64,000 nucleotides of DNA, taken from NCBI RefSeq assembly GCF_028618525.1, contig NZ_JAQITC010000006.1:72744-136743 (forward strand). The letters run 5' to 3'. A program made the position numbers and the translations under genes. Position 1 is the stretch's first letter. Every line of letters starts with the position of its first letter. This DNA comes from Bartonella sp. AU55XJBT (GTDB lineage Bacteria > Pseudomonadota > Alphaproteobacteria > Rhizobiales > Rhizobiaceae). The notes beneath the pieces are model-generated. The model was given only the letters and a program-made list of their open reading frames with translations. It ran no database searches and was not told where the DNA came from. Below, piece after piece: positions 20,654 through 31,789 of the stretch.

Positions 20654-21658
20654 ATGAAAAAAAATAAAAATATTCCTCATGTTCAGTCCTATGATAGCCA
20701 AGGACGGGTTATGGATGCCTCTGCCAAACAATGGGTCTATAATTTTCTTCCGTGTTCTTTATGGTTTTATGCGCAATTGGCGCGTTGGGATCGGCCTATC
20801 GGATGGCAATTGTTGATGTGGCCTTGTTTTTGGTCAACAACAATGGCTTTTCTCTCTTATGACATGCAATATGAGCCTCTTTTACCAATGCTTCTTCATT
20901 GGATTTGGTATCTTTTCCTTTTTTTTCTGGGATCCATTGCTATGCGAGGGGCAGGATGTACTTGGAATGATCTTATTGACCATAAAATTGATTCTCAGGT
21001 AGAGAGAACACGTTCTCGCCCATTACCGACAGGTCATGTGAGTCGGTTTCAAGCAAAAGTTTTTATACTTGTACAATGTTTGGTTGGTTTAGGTGTTTTG
21101 TCACAATTTAATAGGTTTAGTTTTTTTCTAGGTATTTCGTCTTTAATAGCTGTTGCATTTTATCCTTTTATGAAACGCGTAACTTATTGGCCACAGTTTT
21201 TTTTAGGTATTGCATTTAATTGGGGAGCATTAATGGGGTGGGCCGTTGTGTTTGGAAGTTTAAGCTGGGCACCAATTTTACTTTATGTGGGATCAATTTT
21301 GTGGACCATAGGATACGATACCATCTACGCACATCAAGATAAAGAGGATGATGCTACTGTTGGTATTGGTTCTACGGCGCTTCTCTTTGGTAAAGGAACT
21401 AAGCGTGCTTTAGTCTTTTTGTATGGTGGTTTTGTCGTATTCGTGAGTTTAGCATTTTATTTGGCTAAAGTTCCTCCATTGAGTTTTTTAGGAATTTTTT
21501 TAGCAAGCATCCATATGTTTATTCAAATTAAAGTCATTGATATCGATGACAGTGCACAATGCCTCAGGCTTTTCAAATCCAATTCGCTTATTGGTTTTGT
21601 AATTTTTACTGGTTTAGTTTGTGGTGGTTTATGGATGATATTTTATCCTGCAGTTTAA
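20654..21658 (+). CDS. ubiA: 4-hydroxybenzoate polyprenyltransferase
   Basis: Integral membrane prenyltransferase that attaches the polyprenyl tail to 4-hydroxybenzoate in ubiquinone synthesis. The product is about 334 residues, rich in membrane helices, with the first aspartate motif NDLIDHKIDSQVERTRSRP and the second DTIYAHQDKEDDATVG. The N-terminal 30 or so residues precede the first helix. The ATG at 20654 follows AAAGG; a TTG directly before is less likely. Its co-substrate comes from the polyprenyl synthase at 10.2-11.2 kb. Confidence 0.95.
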   Translation: MKKNKNIPHVQSYDSQGRVMDASAKQWVYNFLPCSLWFYAQLARWDRPIGWQLLMWPCFWSTTMAFLSYDMQYEPLLPMLLHWIWYLFLFFLGSIAMRGAGCTWNDLIDHKIDSQVERTRSRPLPTGHVSRFQAKVFILVQCLVGLGVLSQFNRFSFFLGISSLIAVAFYPFMKRVTYWPQFFLGIAFNWGALMGWAVVFGSLSWAPILLYVGSILWTIGYDTIYAHQDKEDDATVGIGSTALLFGKGTKRALVFLYGGFVVFVSLAFYLAKVPPLSFLGIFLASIHMFIQIKVIDIDDSAQCLRLFKSNSLIGFVIFTGLVCGGLWMIFYPAV

Positions 21659-22038
21659 CAACACGTTAGGTAAAGTCATATGTTCTGTGATGATGGGGAG
21701 AGGAATGAACAACTTTTTAATTGAAAGTGCATTTTCTATGTATTCATTAGAATCAAAATATATATGATAATTGTATTATTCTAGTCTTTCTTTGCATATC
21801 ACTGTTTCTCTTACTAGAAGTTCAAAAGTGAAATCATCGTTTTGGTGAATGCGGTTTTTTTCTTCAATAAGTTTGTCGCTAATCTAGCTTCAAGCGATGG
21901 AGGATATTATCAACCAACGTTTATAGAAAAATAAAATTCTTCTTGAAATGAAATAAAACACCTCTTTTTAGAATTTCGCAAATAGAAAATAATCGTTTAA
22001 CCGTGAGGAAAAACTTTATAACGATGAAGCTTGAAGGA
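21659..22038. other. Intergenic stretch between convergent ubiA and pdxH, no gene seen
   Basis: No coding frame with support. No clear bidirectional terminator was found in it. Confidence 0.5.
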
Positions 22039-22662
22039 TTAAGGGTAGAGTTTTTGTCTTTTCCAATTGTTGTGTTCAACACAATCGCGGGTAAAAAGTA
22101 GACGATCATGTAAACGAAATGGACGATCACACCAGAATTCTATAGAAAGGGGTTTAACACGAAAACCAGACCAATAAGGTGGTCGTGGAATTTTGCCTAG
22201 AGCATAACGCGCAGTATATTGGGCAATGGCTTTTTCGAGTACAAAACGATTTTCTAATGGTTGAGATTGTTTAGATGCCCATGCACCAATTCGACTCCTA
22301 CGGGGGCGCGATTGGAAATAAGTATCGGCTTCTTGCTGAGTTACTTTTTCAACAATTCCTCTTATTCTAACTTGACGACGGAGTGATTTCCAATGAAACC
22401 CTAAGGATGCTTTCATTGATTTTAAAATTTCTTGTCCTTTACAGCTGTCATAATTGGTATAGAAGACGAAGCCTTGAGGACTATAGTCTTTAAGGAGAAC
22501 CATTCGAACATTAGGGAGTCCTGTTTCGTCAACTGTCGCGAGTGCCATAGCATTCGGATCATTTATTTCGCTTATCGTTGCCTCTTCAAGCCACTTTGCA
22601 AAAAGTTCAAAAGGTTTTTGCATGTGCATAAAATGATCGTCTATTGGTGTTTTATCACTCAT
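22039..22662 (-). CDS. pdxH: Pyridoxamine 5'-phosphate oxidase
   Basis: FMN-dependent enzyme that oxidises pyridoxine or pyridoxamine 5'-phosphate to pyridoxal phosphate. The 207-residue product has the FMN/PLP-binding stretches [46 protein letters not shown] and a C-terminal [15 protein letters not shown]. Length is typical. TTGGAGACACT precedes the ATG. It is divergent from the DnaJ-like gene. Confidence 0.95.
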   Translation of the reverse strand: MSDKTPIDDHFMHMQKPFELFAKWLEEATISEINDPNAMALATVDETGLPNVRMVLLKDYSPQGFVFYTNYDSCKGQEILKSMKASLGFHWKSLRRQVRIRGIVEKVTQQEADTYFQSRPRRSRIGAWASKQSQPLENRFVLEKAIAQYTARYALGKIPRPPYWSGFRVKPLSIEFWCDRPFRLHDRLLFTRDCVEHNNWKRQKLYP

Positions 22663-22993
22663 AGTGTCTCCAAATGGCAGGAATCATGGACATTTTCTCA
22701 TTTACTTTTCTATCAAGAAGTAAAGTACCATTTTTTCTTATTTTCAAAAAGCCAATGCTTTTATATATTTTTAACAAGTATTTTTATGGTGGTTTCATTA
22801 TTTTTGTCTTTAGCGTAGAAGACAATGAGCTATATTAAATAAATATCTCATTTTATCTGGTATTTTACTTTCTTGATAGACATATAAAGGAAAGAAGAAA
22901 TTATTCTCTAGAATAGACAGATGAAGCTATGAGGAATATTGAGCAACATATCCGTTGATATTGTGAAAACGAAAAAATTGAAAAGAGGGCAAT

Positions 22994-23896
22994 ATGCGTG
23001 ATCCCTACACGATTCTGGGTGTGACACGTACCGCAAAACCGCAAGAGATTAAATCAGCATTTAGAAGATTAGCAAAGAAGTATCATCCAGACCACAATAA
23101 AGATGATGCAAAGGCTAAAGAAAAGTTTGCTGAAATTAATCAAGCTTATGAGATTATAGGTGATAAAGATAAAAAGGCACAATTTGACCGCGGTGAAATT
23201 GATATAGAAGGCAAACCGCTTTATCAAGCCTATGGTGCTGGTGAAAATTTTAGCAATAAACAAAATCCCTTTTCAGGAAGAGCAAAAGGATTTGATTTTT
23301 CCTCTTCAGGGGGGGCAGGTTTTGATGCGAGTGATATTTTTCGCGATCTGTTTGGAGGAGCCGGTAGCTTCTCGAACTCCACACACTATAATCGCCCTCA
23401 ACAAGGAGACCATATTCGCGCTAATCTTACCATAACATTAGAGCAGATGGTTGGTGCAGAAAAAGTGGAAGCTGTTTTCCCTCATGGAAAAAAGTTAAAA
23501 ATTAAACTTCCAGATTATATTGAAGATGGGCAAACTATTCGTTTAAAAGGTCAGGGAGAAGAGGTTCTTCACGGACAAGCAGGAGATGCGTTGATAACCA
23601 TTCAAATTCAAAAACATCGTCGTTTTCGGGTTGAAGGAAGAGCACTCCATCTTGATTTACCAGTTTCTCTTAAACATGCTGTTTTGGGAGCAAAAGAAGA
23701 AGTTGAGACATTGGAAGGACGTGTGGTCTTAACGATACCTGCTTGGTCAAGTTCTGATCGCGTTTTGCGGTTGAAAGGAAAAGGGCTTCGTTTGAAAAAT
23801 GGTACAAGAGATGATCTTTATGTGCATGTTCGTGTTATGTTGCCGGAGGGTGGAAATGCTGCGCTAGAACAGTTTTTGCAAACGCAAAAGGATTAA
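22994..23896 (+). CDS. DnaJ-family co-chaperone, CbpA-like (type II)
   Basis: The 300-residue product has an N-terminal J-domain with the HPD motif (KYHPDHNKD, about residues 33-41), which stimulates DnaK ATPase. A glycine/phenylalanine-rich linker follows (about 75-130), then two DnaJ C-terminal beta domains (about 140-300). The cysteine-rich zinc domain of true DnaJ is absent, so it is a type II (CbpA/DnaJ-class) protein. It lies upstream of fabI as in other Rhizobiales. Canonical dnaJ is expected elsewhere in the genome. Confidence 0.9.
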   Translation: MRDPYTILGVTRTAKPQEIKSAFRRLAKKYHPDHNKDDAKAKEKFAEINQAYEIIGDKDKKAQFDRGEIDIEGKPLYQAYGAGENFSNKQNPFSGRAKGFDFSSSGGAGFDASDIFRDLFGGAGSFSNSTHYNRPQQGDHIRANLTITLEQMVGAEKVEAVFPHGKKLKIKLPDYIEDGQTIRLKGQGEEVLHGQAGDALITIQIQKHRRFRVEGRALHLDLPVSLKHAVLGAKEEVETLEGRVVLTIPAWSSSDRVLRLKGKGLRLKNGTRDDLYVHVRVMLPEGGNAALEQFLQTQKD

Positions 23897-24024
23897 TTTT
23901 TAAAATTTTTATATATACAAAGCGTCGTTTTTGTTTGATTTTAAACCAATTACTTGAAGAAAAAGTTGACCTGTGTCATAGGCAGATGAATAATATTATT
24001 TTAAGTAACAATGGGGCAGTGCTG

Positions 24025-24843
24025 ATGGCTAAGGGTAATGGTTTATTGTATGGTAAGCGTGGTTTAATCTTGGGGTTGGCCAATAATCGCTCCATCGCTT
24101 GGGGAATCGCTAAAGCAGCGAGTGCTGCAGGAGCAGAGCTTGCTTTCACCTATCAGGGTGAAGCAATGAAAAAGCGTGTTGAGCCTTTGGCTGACGAATT
24201 AAAGGGGTTTGTTTGTGGACATTGTGATGTTTCTGACAGTGCCTCTATTGATGCGGCCTTTAGAACCATAGAGAAGAAATGGGGCAAACTTGATTTTTTA
24301 GTTCATGCTATTGGTTTTTCTGATAAAGATGAATTAAGTGGTCGTTATATTGACATCAGCGAATCAAATTTTATGATGACCATGAATATTTCTGTTTATT
24401 CGCTAACAGCTCTAGCAAAGCGTGCAGAAAAGTTAATGCAAGGCGGTGGTTCAATCTTAACATTGACCTATTATGGGGCAGAAAAGGTTGTTCCCAATTA
24501 TAATGTCATGGGGGTTGCCAAAGCAGCTCTTGAGGCGAGCGTGAAATATTTAGCGGTAGATTTAGGTCCCCAAAATATTCGTGTTAATGCGATATCTGCT
24601 GGACCCATTAAAACGTTAGCAGCTTCAGGTATTGGTGATTTCCGTTATATTCTAAAATGGAATGAATATAATGCTCCCTTACGTCGTACGGTATCAATTG
24701 AAGAGGTAGGTGATTCTGCCCTTTATTTTCTTTCGGATTTGTCTCGTTCTGTTACCGGTGAAGTTCATCATGTCGATTCAGGTTATAATATCATCGGTAT
24801 GAAAGCCGTTGATGCACCAGATATTTCCGTCGTTAAAGAATAA
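24025..24843 (+). CDS. fabI: Enoyl-[acyl-carrier-protein] reductase (NADH)
   Basis: Last reduction of the fatty-acid elongation cycle. The product is 272 residues, an SDR-fold enzyme with the cofactor loop GLANNRSIAWGIAKA and the catalytic YNVMGVAK (Tyr-x6-Lys), characteristic of FabI rather than FabL or FabV. I choose the ATG at 24025 (MAKGNGLLYGKRG) since it matches family length; an upstream in-frame start near 23935 would add an unrelated 30 residues. It is followed by aroC on the same strand. Confidence 0.94.
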   Translation: MAKGNGLLYGKRGLILGLANNRSIAWGIAKAASAAGAELAFTYQGEAMKKRVEPLADELKGFVCGHCDVSDSASIDAAFRTIEKKWGKLDFLVHAIGFSDKDELSGRYIDISESNFMMTMNISVYSLTALAKRAEKLMQGGGSILTLTYYGAEKVVPNYNVMGVAKAALEASVKYLAVDLGPQNIRVNAISAGPIKTLAASGIGDFRYILKWNEYNAPLRRTVSIEEVGDSALYFLSDLSRSVTGEVHHVDSGYNIIGMKAVDAPDISVVKE

Positions 24844-24988
24844 GTTTGGTTTAAGGACCCGTATTGGACAGCGGTGATTTGACCAAATTTAAAGCGGCTA
24901 AGAATATTTTGAAGTAAAGAGCGGTTTTGTGTAAAGCTCAACATGCGTTGTCGTTGCGTATATTTGACAGAGAAATGGATCTTTTTTC

Positions 24989-26077
24989 ATGTCGCATAAT
25001 ACATTTGGTCATTTGTTTCGTATAACAACATGGGGTGAAAGTCATGGTGCTGCTCTTGGTTGTGTCATTGATGGTTGCCCACCCGGAATTATTTTTACGC
25101 GTGCAGAAATTCAAGCTTATCTTAATAAGCGTAGACCCGGGCAATCTAAATATACAACGCAGCGCCGAGAACAAGATCAAGTAGAAATTCTTTCAGGAGC
25201 AATTGTTCAGGAAGATGGGGTAACATTCGTTACAACAGGCACACCAATTTCTCTATTGATTCGAAATACAGATCAACGCTCTCAAGATTATGGAGAAATT
25301 GCTCATCAATATCGTCCTGGTCATGCAGATTATACGTATGATGTTAAATATGGCATTCGTGATTTTCGAGGGGGAGGGCGTGCTTCAGCACGCGAGACAG
25401 CAGCGCGTGTTGCAGCTGGAGCATTGGCTCGTAAAGTTGTTCCTCATTTGGTTGTACGAGGAGCTGTGGTAGCAATTGGTCCCCATAAGATTAATCGTGA
25501 TCGTTGGGATTGGTCAGAGGTTGAGAATAATCCTTTTTTTACAGCTGATGCAGAGATGGTTCAAATTTTTAGTGATTATATCCGTAAAATTCGTAAAGAT
25601 GGTACATCTGTTGGTGCGGTTATTGAGATCGTTGCAGAAAATGTTCCGGCAGGTTTAGGAGCACCTATTTACGCAAAACTTGATCAAGACATTGCATCAT
25701 ACCTTATGTCAATTAATGCGGTAAAAGGGGTTGAAATTGGTGATGGTTTTGCGGCAGCTCGCTTGAGGGGAGAAGAAAATGCCGATGAAATGCGGATGGG
25801 GAATGATGGAAAACCACTTTTTTTATCCAATCATGCTGGTGGTATTTTAGGGGGAATATCGAGTGGACAGCCAATTGTTGCACGTTTTGCTGTAAAACCT
25901 ACGTCATCCATTTTAACGCCTCGTCGCTCCATTGATGTTGATGGTCATGATGTAGACGTAATAACGAAGGGACGTCATGATCCATGTGTTGGGATTCGGG
26001 CTGTTCCTGTTGGTGAAGCAATGGTTGCTTGTGCACTTGCTGACCATTATTTAAGACATCGCGGTCAAGTTGGGTGA
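24989..26077 (+). CDS. aroC: Chorismate synthase
   Basis: Converts EPSP to chorismate, the last shikimate step; it needs reduced FMN. The 362-residue product has the three family signatures [36 protein letters not shown] and the C-terminal [13 protein letters not shown]. It lies 15 bases before ribBA on the same strand. Confidence 0.97.
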   Translation: MSHNTFGHLFRITTWGESHGAALGCVIDGCPPGIIFTRAEIQAYLNKRRPGQSKYTTQRREQDQVEILSGAIVQEDGVTFVTTGTPISLLIRNTDQRSQDYGEIAHQYRPGHADYTYDVKYGIRDFRGGGRASARETAARVAAGALARKVVPHLVVRGAVVAIGPHKINRDRWDWSEVENNPFFTADAEMVQIFSDYIRKIRKDGTSVGAVIEIVAENVPAGLGAPIYAKLDQDIASYLMSINAVKGVEIGDGFAAARLRGEENADEMRMGNDGKPLFLSNHAGGILGGISSGQPIVARFAVKPTSSILTPRRSIDVDGHDVDVITKGRHDPCVGIRAVPVGEAMVACALADHYLRHRGQVG

Positions 26078-26092
26078 TTGAGAAGGTGAATA

Positions 26093-27196
26093 ATGGCGTA
26101 TAATGAAGAAAAAATTGTTTCTGCGCTTAAAGCTTTTGAACGCGGTGAAATTGTTGTGGTGACAGATGATAATGACCGTGAAAATGAAGGTGATTTAACA
26201 GTTGCTGCAGCGCATTGTACAGAAGAAAAGATGGCATTCATTCTTCGTCACACAACGGGTATTGTGTGTACACCTATGCCTAAAAAAGAAGCACAACGAT
26301 TTAATCTTTCTCCTATGGTACGAGATAATAACTCTGCACACGGGACACAATTTACGGTTACTGTTGATTTTAAACACGGCATAACAACAGGGATTTCAGC
26401 GCATGACCGTACATTAGCGGTGCGTAATCTTGCAAATTCGAATGCAAGTGCGGATGATTTTGTTTGTCCAGGGCATGTTTTTCCTCTGATTGCGCATGAA
26501 GGGGGGGTTCTCATGCGTTCAGGTCACACGGAAGCCGCTGTTGATTTATGTCAATTAGCTGGTTTGCCGCCGGTTGGTGTTATTGGTGAGTTAGTCAATG
26601 ATGATGGAAGCGTTAAACATGGTGATCAGATTATAAAATTTGCACAAGAACATCGGTTGCATATCATAACGGTTGCAGATTTAATTGCTTACCGACAGCG
26701 TAAAGAAATATTGATCAAGCATGTTGGAGAAATGCCGATTGAAACACCTGTAGGTCCTGCTATTATTCAAAGTTATCAACTTCCTTGGGAAGCTGTTCAG
26801 CATATTGCGATTATTTTTGGTGATATTCATGAGGGAGAGGATATCCCTGTGCATTTACATCATGAAAACATTCTAAATGACGTTTTTTGTCAATCTTCAG
26901 ATATCATGGTGATGATGCAGCGTATGATGGAAAAAGAAAAACGTGGCGTATTTGTTTATTTGCGTGAAGGATCTGTTATACAATCAACGATTGGCATTCA
27001 AAATATGGCAAGAGACGGTGTAGAAAACCATTTGCAGGCGATTGAACGCGAAGAAGAATGGCGCAAAATCGGTTTAGGATCGCAAATTTTAAAATATTTA
27101 GGAATAGGCTCTGTTATTGTTTATACTTCTAAAGAGCATCATTATGTAGGTTTAGAAGGTTTTGGAATTCGTATATCTAGAACAGAAATTTTTTGA
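26093..27196 (+). CDS. ribB: 3,4-dihydroxy-2-butanone 4-phosphate synthase with vestigial GTP cyclohydrolase II domain
   Basis: The N-terminal half (about 1-205) is a DHBP synthase, which makes the four-carbon riboflavin precursor from ribulose 5-phosphate; [25 protein letters not shown] and [14 protein letters not shown] are its active-site motifs. The C-terminal half (about 206-367) has the GTP cyclohydrolase II fold outline but lacks the zinc-binding cysteine cluster (C...RCDCG), so it is probably inactive in that step. This RibBA form with a silent second domain is common in alphaproteobacteria. It follows aroC closely and its stop lies seven bases before the xseB start. Confidence 0.93.
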   Translation: MAYNEEKIVSALKAFERGEIVVVTDDNDRENEGDLTVAAAHCTEEKMAFILRHTTGIVCTPMPKKEAQRFNLSPMVRDNNSAHGTQFTVTVDFKHGITTGISAHDRTLAVRNLANSNASADDFVCPGHVFPLIAHEGGVLMRSGHTEAAVDLCQLAGLPPVGVIGELVNDDGSVKHGDQIIKFAQEHRLHIITVADLIAYRQRKEILIKHVGEMPIETPVGPAIIQSYQLPWEAVQHIAIIFGDIHEGEDIPVHLHHENILNDVFCQSSDIMVMMQRMMEKEKRGVFVYLREGSVIQSTIGIQNMARDGVENHLQAIEREEEWRKIGLGSQILKYLGIGSVIVYTSKEHHYVGLEGFGIRISRTEIF

Positions 27197-27203
27197 GGTT
27201 CAT

Positions 27204-27458
27204 ATGAAAAAAGAGATACAAGAGGGGGATATTACAGCCTTAAGCTTTGAGCAAGCGCTTAAGCAACTTGAAGCTATTGTTGAAAATTTAGAACGTGGCG
27301 ATGTGCCTTTGGAACAATCCATTGATATTTATGAACGTGGTGAAGCGCTTAAGAAACATTGTGAAAAACTCTTGAAGGTTGCTGAAGCCAAAGTTGAAAA
27401 AATTCAGCTTTCACAGGAAGGTTCTCCAGAAGGAGTAGAGCCGCTTGACACTCAATAA
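27204..27458 (+). CDS. xseB: Exodeoxyribonuclease VII small subunit
   Basis: Small subunit of the single-strand-specific exonuclease VII. The 84-residue product has the family core [18 protein letters not shown] and [19 protein letters not shown]. The ATG at 27204 follows GAGG; an earlier in-frame start at 27162 would overlap ribBA. The large subunit xseA is not in the window. Confidence 0.93.
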   Translation: MKKEIQEGDITALSFEQALKQLEAIVENLERGDVPLEQSIDIYERGEALKKHCEKLLKVAEAKVEKIQLSQEGSPEGVEPLDTQ

Positions 27459-27702
27459 TATTAAATATTTGGGGATATTTATTGTGGGGCTTAAGAAATG
27501 CAATAATCTTCATTGATAGAGAGTGAATTTTATTGATTTCTTTTTTATAAAATAAGTTAAAAATAGGAAAGATCATCAATCATCTCAAAGAGAGAAGAGT
27601 ATTTTTTCAGTGAAAAAGATGTAAAACTCTCAATAAAAGAGTAGAAAAGATATATTTTTATTGTTGCTTTCTCTTGAGTTAAGATAATAGGAAGGAATTT
27701 TT

Positions 27703-29610
27703 TTGTCTCAGGTCTTAACACCATTGCTTGACCGTGTTTGTTTTCCGCAAGATTTGCGGGCATTACCTGAGTCTGATTTGGTACAGTTGGCTGATGAGTT
27801 GCGGACCGAAACAATTGATGCGGTCTCTGTAACAGGTGGTCATCTTGGGGCGGGACTTGGTGTTGTTGAGCTTACAGTTGCGTTACATTATATTTTTAAT
27901 ACACCAGAGGATAGGATTATTTGGGATGTTGGTCATCAAACCTATCCGCACAAAATTTTAACGGGGCGTAGAGAAAAAATTCGCACATTACGTCAAGAGG
28001 GGGGGCTATCAGGTTTCACAAAACGTTCAGAAAGTGTGTACGATTCATTTGGAGCGGGGCATTCGTCGACTTCTATTTCCGCGGGGCTGGGCATGGCGGT
28101 GGCAAGTGCTTTGAAAGCAGAGACAAGACGCAATATCATTGCTGTCATTGGTGATGGTGCAATGTCTGCGGGCATGGCTTATGAAGCAATGAATAACGCT
28201 GGTGCTTTGGATGCACGCTTGATTGTTGTTCTAAATGATAACGATATGTCTATCGCACCGCCTACAGGTGCTATGAGTGGGCATCTTGCACGATTAGTAT
28301 CTCGTCCTTCTTATCGTCATTTGCGTGAACGCGTAAAGATATTGAGCGAAAAATTGCCAAAGTTTTTTTTGGATAAAGCACGTCGTTCAGAGGAATTTGC
28401 GCGTGGACTTTTGGTCGGAGGAACGTTATTTGATGAGCTTGGCTTTTATTATGTTGGCCCCATAGATGGGCATAATTTGGGGCATTTATTGCCTGTTTTA
28501 AAAAATGTTCGCCAATATCCTCATGGTCCTGTTTTGGTGCATATTGTAACGCATAAGGGAAAGGGATATCCACCTGCAGAAGCCTCGTCTGATAAATATC
28601 ATGGTGTTAACCGTTTTGATGTCACAACAGGAAGACAGGTTAAAGCATCAAGTAATATTCTACCCTATACCAAGGTATTTTCTAAAGCTTTAATAGAAGA
28701 AGCCAGCCATGATGATAAGATTGTTGGCATAACGGCAGCGATGCCAACAGGGACAGGCCTTGATGCTTTCGCAGAAAAATTTCCTAAAAAGATGTTTGAT
28801 GTTGGGATTGCTGAGCAACATGCAGTAACTTTTGCGGCCGGACTTGCTTGTGAAGGGTATAAGCCTTTTGTTGCAATTTATTCTACTTTTTTACAGCGTG
28901 CTTATGATCAAATTATTCATGATGTATCAATTCAAAAGTTACCGGTACGTTTTGCTATTGATAGAGCAGGTTTTGTGGGGGCAGATGGTGCAACGCACGC
29001 TGGCAGTTTTGATATTGTTTTTTTAGCTACGCTTCCTGAGTTTGTTGTTATGGCGCCTTCAGATGAACTTGAACTGATGCATATGGTGCGTACAGCTGCA
29101 GCTTATGATCAGGGGCCCATTTCTTTTCGTTATCCACGTGGTGAAGGTATTGGTATAGATTTACCGCAACGTGGTGCATTATTAGAGATTGGAAAAGGGC
29201 GTATTCTGCGTGAAGGAAATAGGATCGCTCTGGTTTGTTTTGGAACACGAATGTCAGAAGCGTTGCGAGCTGCTGATAGGTTGGGGGCTAAAGGGTTATC
29301 GACAACGGTTGCAGATGCACGGTTTGCAAAACCTTTGGATAAGGATTTAATGCGTCGTTTAGCTCGTGAGCATGAAGTATTGGTGACAATTGAAGAAGGG
29401 GCAATCGGTGGATTTGGAGCGCATTTATTACAATTTTTAGCACAAGAAGGGCTCTTAGAGCATGGTTTGAAAGTTCGTACATTAAAACTTCCTGATGAAT
29501 ATTTGAATCATGGTCCACCAGAAAAAGTTCTCTCAATGATTGGGCTTGATGCGGTGGGTATTGTCAACACGGTATTGATGGCTTTGGGACGCAAAATTCA
29601 AATGGAATAG
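27703..29610 (+). CDS. dxs: 1-deoxy-D-xylulose-5-phosphate synthase
   Basis: First and rate-setting enzyme of the MEP pathway; condenses pyruvate and glyceraldehyde 3-phosphate with thiamine diphosphate. The 635-residue product has the TPP-binding region [17 protein letters not shown] with [12 protein letters not shown], and the transketolase-type segments [13 protein letters not shown] and [15 protein letters not shown]. Translation appears to start at a TTG (27703), since GAAGGAA is well placed and the following residues [12 protein letters not shown] match the family start. It heads a run dxs-tlyA-RlmD-like with short gaps. Confidence 0.96.
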   Translation: MSQVLTPLLDRVCFPQDLRALPESDLVQLADELRTETIDAVSVTGGHLGAGLGVVELTVALHYIFNTPEDRIIWDVGHQTYPHKILTGRREKIRTLRQEGGLSGFTKRSESVYDSFGAGHSSTSISAGLGMAVASALKAETRRNIIAVIGDGAMSAGMAYEAMNNAGALDARLIVVLNDNDMSIAPPTGAMSGHLARLVSRPSYRHLRERVKILSEKLPKFFLDKARRSEEFARGLLVGGTLFDELGFYYVGPIDGHNLGHLLPVLKNVRQYPHGPVLVHIVTHKGKGYPPAEASSDKYHGVNRFDVTTGRQVKASSNILPYTKVFSKALIEEASHDDKIVGITAAMPTGTGLDAFAEKFPKKMFDVGIAEQHAVTFAAGLACEGYKPFVAIYSTFLQRAYDQIIHDVSIQKLPVRFAIDRAGFVGADGATHAGSFDIVFLATLPEFVVMAPSDELELMHMVRTAAAYDQGPISFRYPRGEGIGIDLPQRGALLEIGKGRILREGNRIALVCFGTRMSEALRAADRLGAKGLSTTVADARFAKPLDKDLMRRLAREHEVLVTIEEGAIGGFGAHLLQFLAQEGLLEHGLKVRTLKLPDEYLNHGPPEKVLSMIGLDAVGIVNTVLMALGRKIQME

Positions 29611-29626
29611 AAAATTCGAGTATGAG

Positions 29627-30370
29627 ATGGCTTCCAGAAAAAGGCTCGATATTCTTTTAGTTGAAAGAAACTTTTTTACGACACGTTCCCGCGCACGTGA
29701 TGCTGTCATGCGCCAAACTGTTAAAGTTAATGGTGAAAGAGTTTTTAAAGCGGGGGAAACTTTTTTTGATGATGCAGAGATTGTTGTTTGTGATCCAGCT
29801 CAGAATTATGTTTCACGGGCAGCATTAAAATTGATTGCTGCACTTGATGCATTTCCAATTGTAACGGATAAAGTGACGGCCATTGATGTTGGTGCATCAA
29901 CAGGTGGTTTTACACAAGTTCTCTTAGAGCGTGGAGCAGCACATGTCATTGCTGTTGAGGTTGGACATCATCAATTTGATAAACGTTTATTGGGCAATAG
30001 TGCTATAACCTTATTAGAAGGCTTGAATGTTAGAGACCTTCAACAGGAACATTTAGGCGGGCGGGAAATTGATCTTATTGTTTCAGACGTTAGCTTTATT
30101 TCTCTCAGACTTGCATTGCCTCCTGTTTTTTCTTTAGCCCAAAAGGGAACCCAAGCTGTTTTACTGGTAAAGCCTCAGTTTGAGGTTGGTCGTAAACACC
30201 TTGGTAAGGGAGGAGTATTAGATCCATCAAGAGCTAAAGAAACCGCTGAAGAACTTTTTGTCTGGTTAAATACTCAAACAGGGTGGTGTGCAAAAGATTT
30301 ACTTCCTTCCCCCATTACAGGGGGTGATGGTAATGTAGAATATTTACTATTCGGAGAAAAGCAACAGTGA
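29627..30370 (+). CDS. tlyA: TlyA-family rRNA 2'-O-methyltransferase
   Basis: The 247-residue product joins an N-terminal S4 RNA-binding domain (about 1-65; KRLDILLVERNFF and SRARDAVMR) to an FtsJ-type SAM methyltransferase (AIDVGASTGGFTQVLLERGA). TlyA proteins methylate cytidine 2'-OH in 16S and/or 23S rRNA; some members have also been called haemolysins, a label I do not adopt. Its TGA overlaps the GTG start of the next gene, so the two are coupled. Confidence 0.9.
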   Translation: MASRKRLDILLVERNFFTTRSRARDAVMRQTVKVNGERVFKAGETFFDDAEIVVCDPAQNYVSRAALKLIAALDAFPIVTDKVTAIDVGASTGGFTQVLLERGAAHVIAVEVGHHQFDKRLLGNSAITLLEGLNVRDLQQEHLGGREIDLIVSDVSFISLRLALPPVFSLAQKGTQAVLLVKPQFEVGRKHLGKGGVLDPSRAKETAEELFVWLNTQTGWCAKDLLPSPITGGDGNVEYLLFGEKQQ

Positions 30371-31620
30371 GTGACAATGTCATAATCGACCATATAGGAG
30401 CAAATGGTTATGGTGCTGCTAAGACGCCGTACGGCTTTGTTGATGTTCCTTTTACTTTGCCAGGAGAGTGTGCAGAAATTATTGTTCATGGAAAATATGC
30501 AACATATATAGCATTAAAACAAAAATCACCAGAACGCATTGATGCTCTTTGTCGGCATTTTGGAGAATGCGGAGGCTGTACTCTTCAGCATTGGCGTACT
30601 GATGCTTATCGCGTATGGAAACGACAATTGGTTGTTGATGCGCTTAAAAACTATGGAATTAATAGTGTGGTTGCACCTTTAATAGAATGTAAACCCTATA
30701 GCCGACGGCGGATAACTCTAACGGCATTTATGACTCCGCAAGGTCAAAAAGTTGGTTTTAACCGTTATCTTTCTCATGAGATTGTAGCTCTTGAGGAATG
30801 TCCAGTAAGCCATCCAGAACTTATTTCTCAATTGCATAATATTAGAGAGCTCTGTGCTTTTCTAAGCAGCTCTACCAAACGGTTTCATGTTACGATAACA
30901 CGCGTTGAAAATGGCTTAGATGTTGCTTTAAGTGGTTGCATTGTAAACCATGAATCACTTCGTCAGAAAATGATCAGCGCAGCGCTTTCATATGGGATTA
31001 CACGTTTATCTGTTGACGGTGAAGTTTTGATTGAACGAGAAAAACCAGTTATTTACTTTGGAGATGTCCGTGTTGAATTTCCTTCTGGGGGGTTTCTTCA
31101 AGCGACCTGTGAAGCCGAAAATATAATGGGCAATATTATTTTGACTCATTTAAAAAAAACAAAGAATGCTCTTGATTTGTTTTCAGGGGTAGGAACATTT
31201 ACCTTGCGTATGGCAAAAAAGATGAATGTTCATGCAATAGAAAATGATGAGAGTGCATTAGAAAATTTAAGTTCAGCAGCACGTTTTTCAACAGGTTTAA
31301 AAACAGTCACTTGTGAAAAACGCGATCTTTTTCGCCATCCACTTTCTGTAAAGGAACTTGAGTGTTTTGAGAGTGTTGTTTTTGATCCTCCTCGTGCGGG
31401 TGCAGAGGAACAAGTCCGTGAACTGGCGAAGGCAACAATACCCCGTATAGTGGCCATTTCGTGCAATCCTGCTACATTTGCACGTGATTTATCTCTTCTT
31501 ACTTCAGGGGGATATACAATAGAAAAAATCACACCAATTGATCAATTTTTATGGTCACCCCATGTTGAAATTGTTGCTGTTTTGAGCAAAAAGAAAAAGA
31601 AGAAAAGCTGGAAGCTTTAG
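30367..31620 (+). CDS. 23S rRNA (uracil-C5)-methyltransferase, RlmD/TrmA family
   Basis: The 417-residue product has a cysteine cluster CRHFGECGGC (about residues 58-67) plus a later CPVSH that would hold a 4Fe-4S centre as in RlmD, the SAM motif LDLFSGVGTFTLRMA, the VVFDPPRAGAEEQV motif and the catalytic-cysteine motif ISCNPATFARDL. It methylates uracil C5, probably in 23S rRNA; RlmD, RlmC and TrmA cannot be separated with certainty. It starts at GTG, overlapping the tlyA stop by four bases, and ends in a lysine-rich tail. Confidence 0.9.
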   Translation: MSDNVIIDHIGANGYGAAKTPYGFVDVPFTLPGECAEIIVHGKYATYIALKQKSPERIDALCRHFGECGGCTLQHWRTDAYRVWKRQLVVDALKNYGINSVVAPLIECKPYSRRRITLTAFMTPQGQKVGFNRYLSHEIVALEECPVSHPELISQLHNIRELCAFLSSSTKRFHVTITRVENGLDVALSGCIVNHESLRQKMISAALSYGITRLSVDGEVLIEREKPVIYFGDVRVEFPSGGFLQATCEAENIMGNIILTHLKKTKNALDLFSGVGTFTLRMAKKMNVHAIENDESALENLSSAARFSTGLKTVTCEKRDLFRHPLSVKELECFESVVFDPPRAGAEEQVRELAKATIPRIVAISCNPATFARDLSLLTSGGYTIEKITPIDQFLWSPHVEIVAVLSKKKKKKSWKL

Positions 31621-31687
31621 CCTAAATTTTTTTTAACGCTATGAAGATTTATAAAAAGTTTACTTTCGTATTAATAAAAATCTCTTC

Positions 31688-31770
31688 AAAATTTATCTAT
31701 AGTAATAACTTTTTTCTCATTGAATTAAGAGCACTGAATATAGACAGTGTTTTTATTTTAAACTTTTTTT
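31688..31770 (+). repeat. Short integrase-upstream fragment (copy 6)
   Basis: ATTTATCTATAGTAATAAC, CATTGAATTAAGAGCACTGA and the following bases match the leading, non-coding part of the dispersed repeat. It stops where copy 7 ends on the opposite strand, so the two form an inverted pair. Confidence 0.45.
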
Positions 31771-31789
31771 ATTATGAAATACAAAAGAT

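Noticed and set aside
22432..22818. 128-codon plus-strand frame
   Set aside because: Largely antisense to the well-supported pdxH gene, with low-complexity F/Y/H-rich composition and no start signals.
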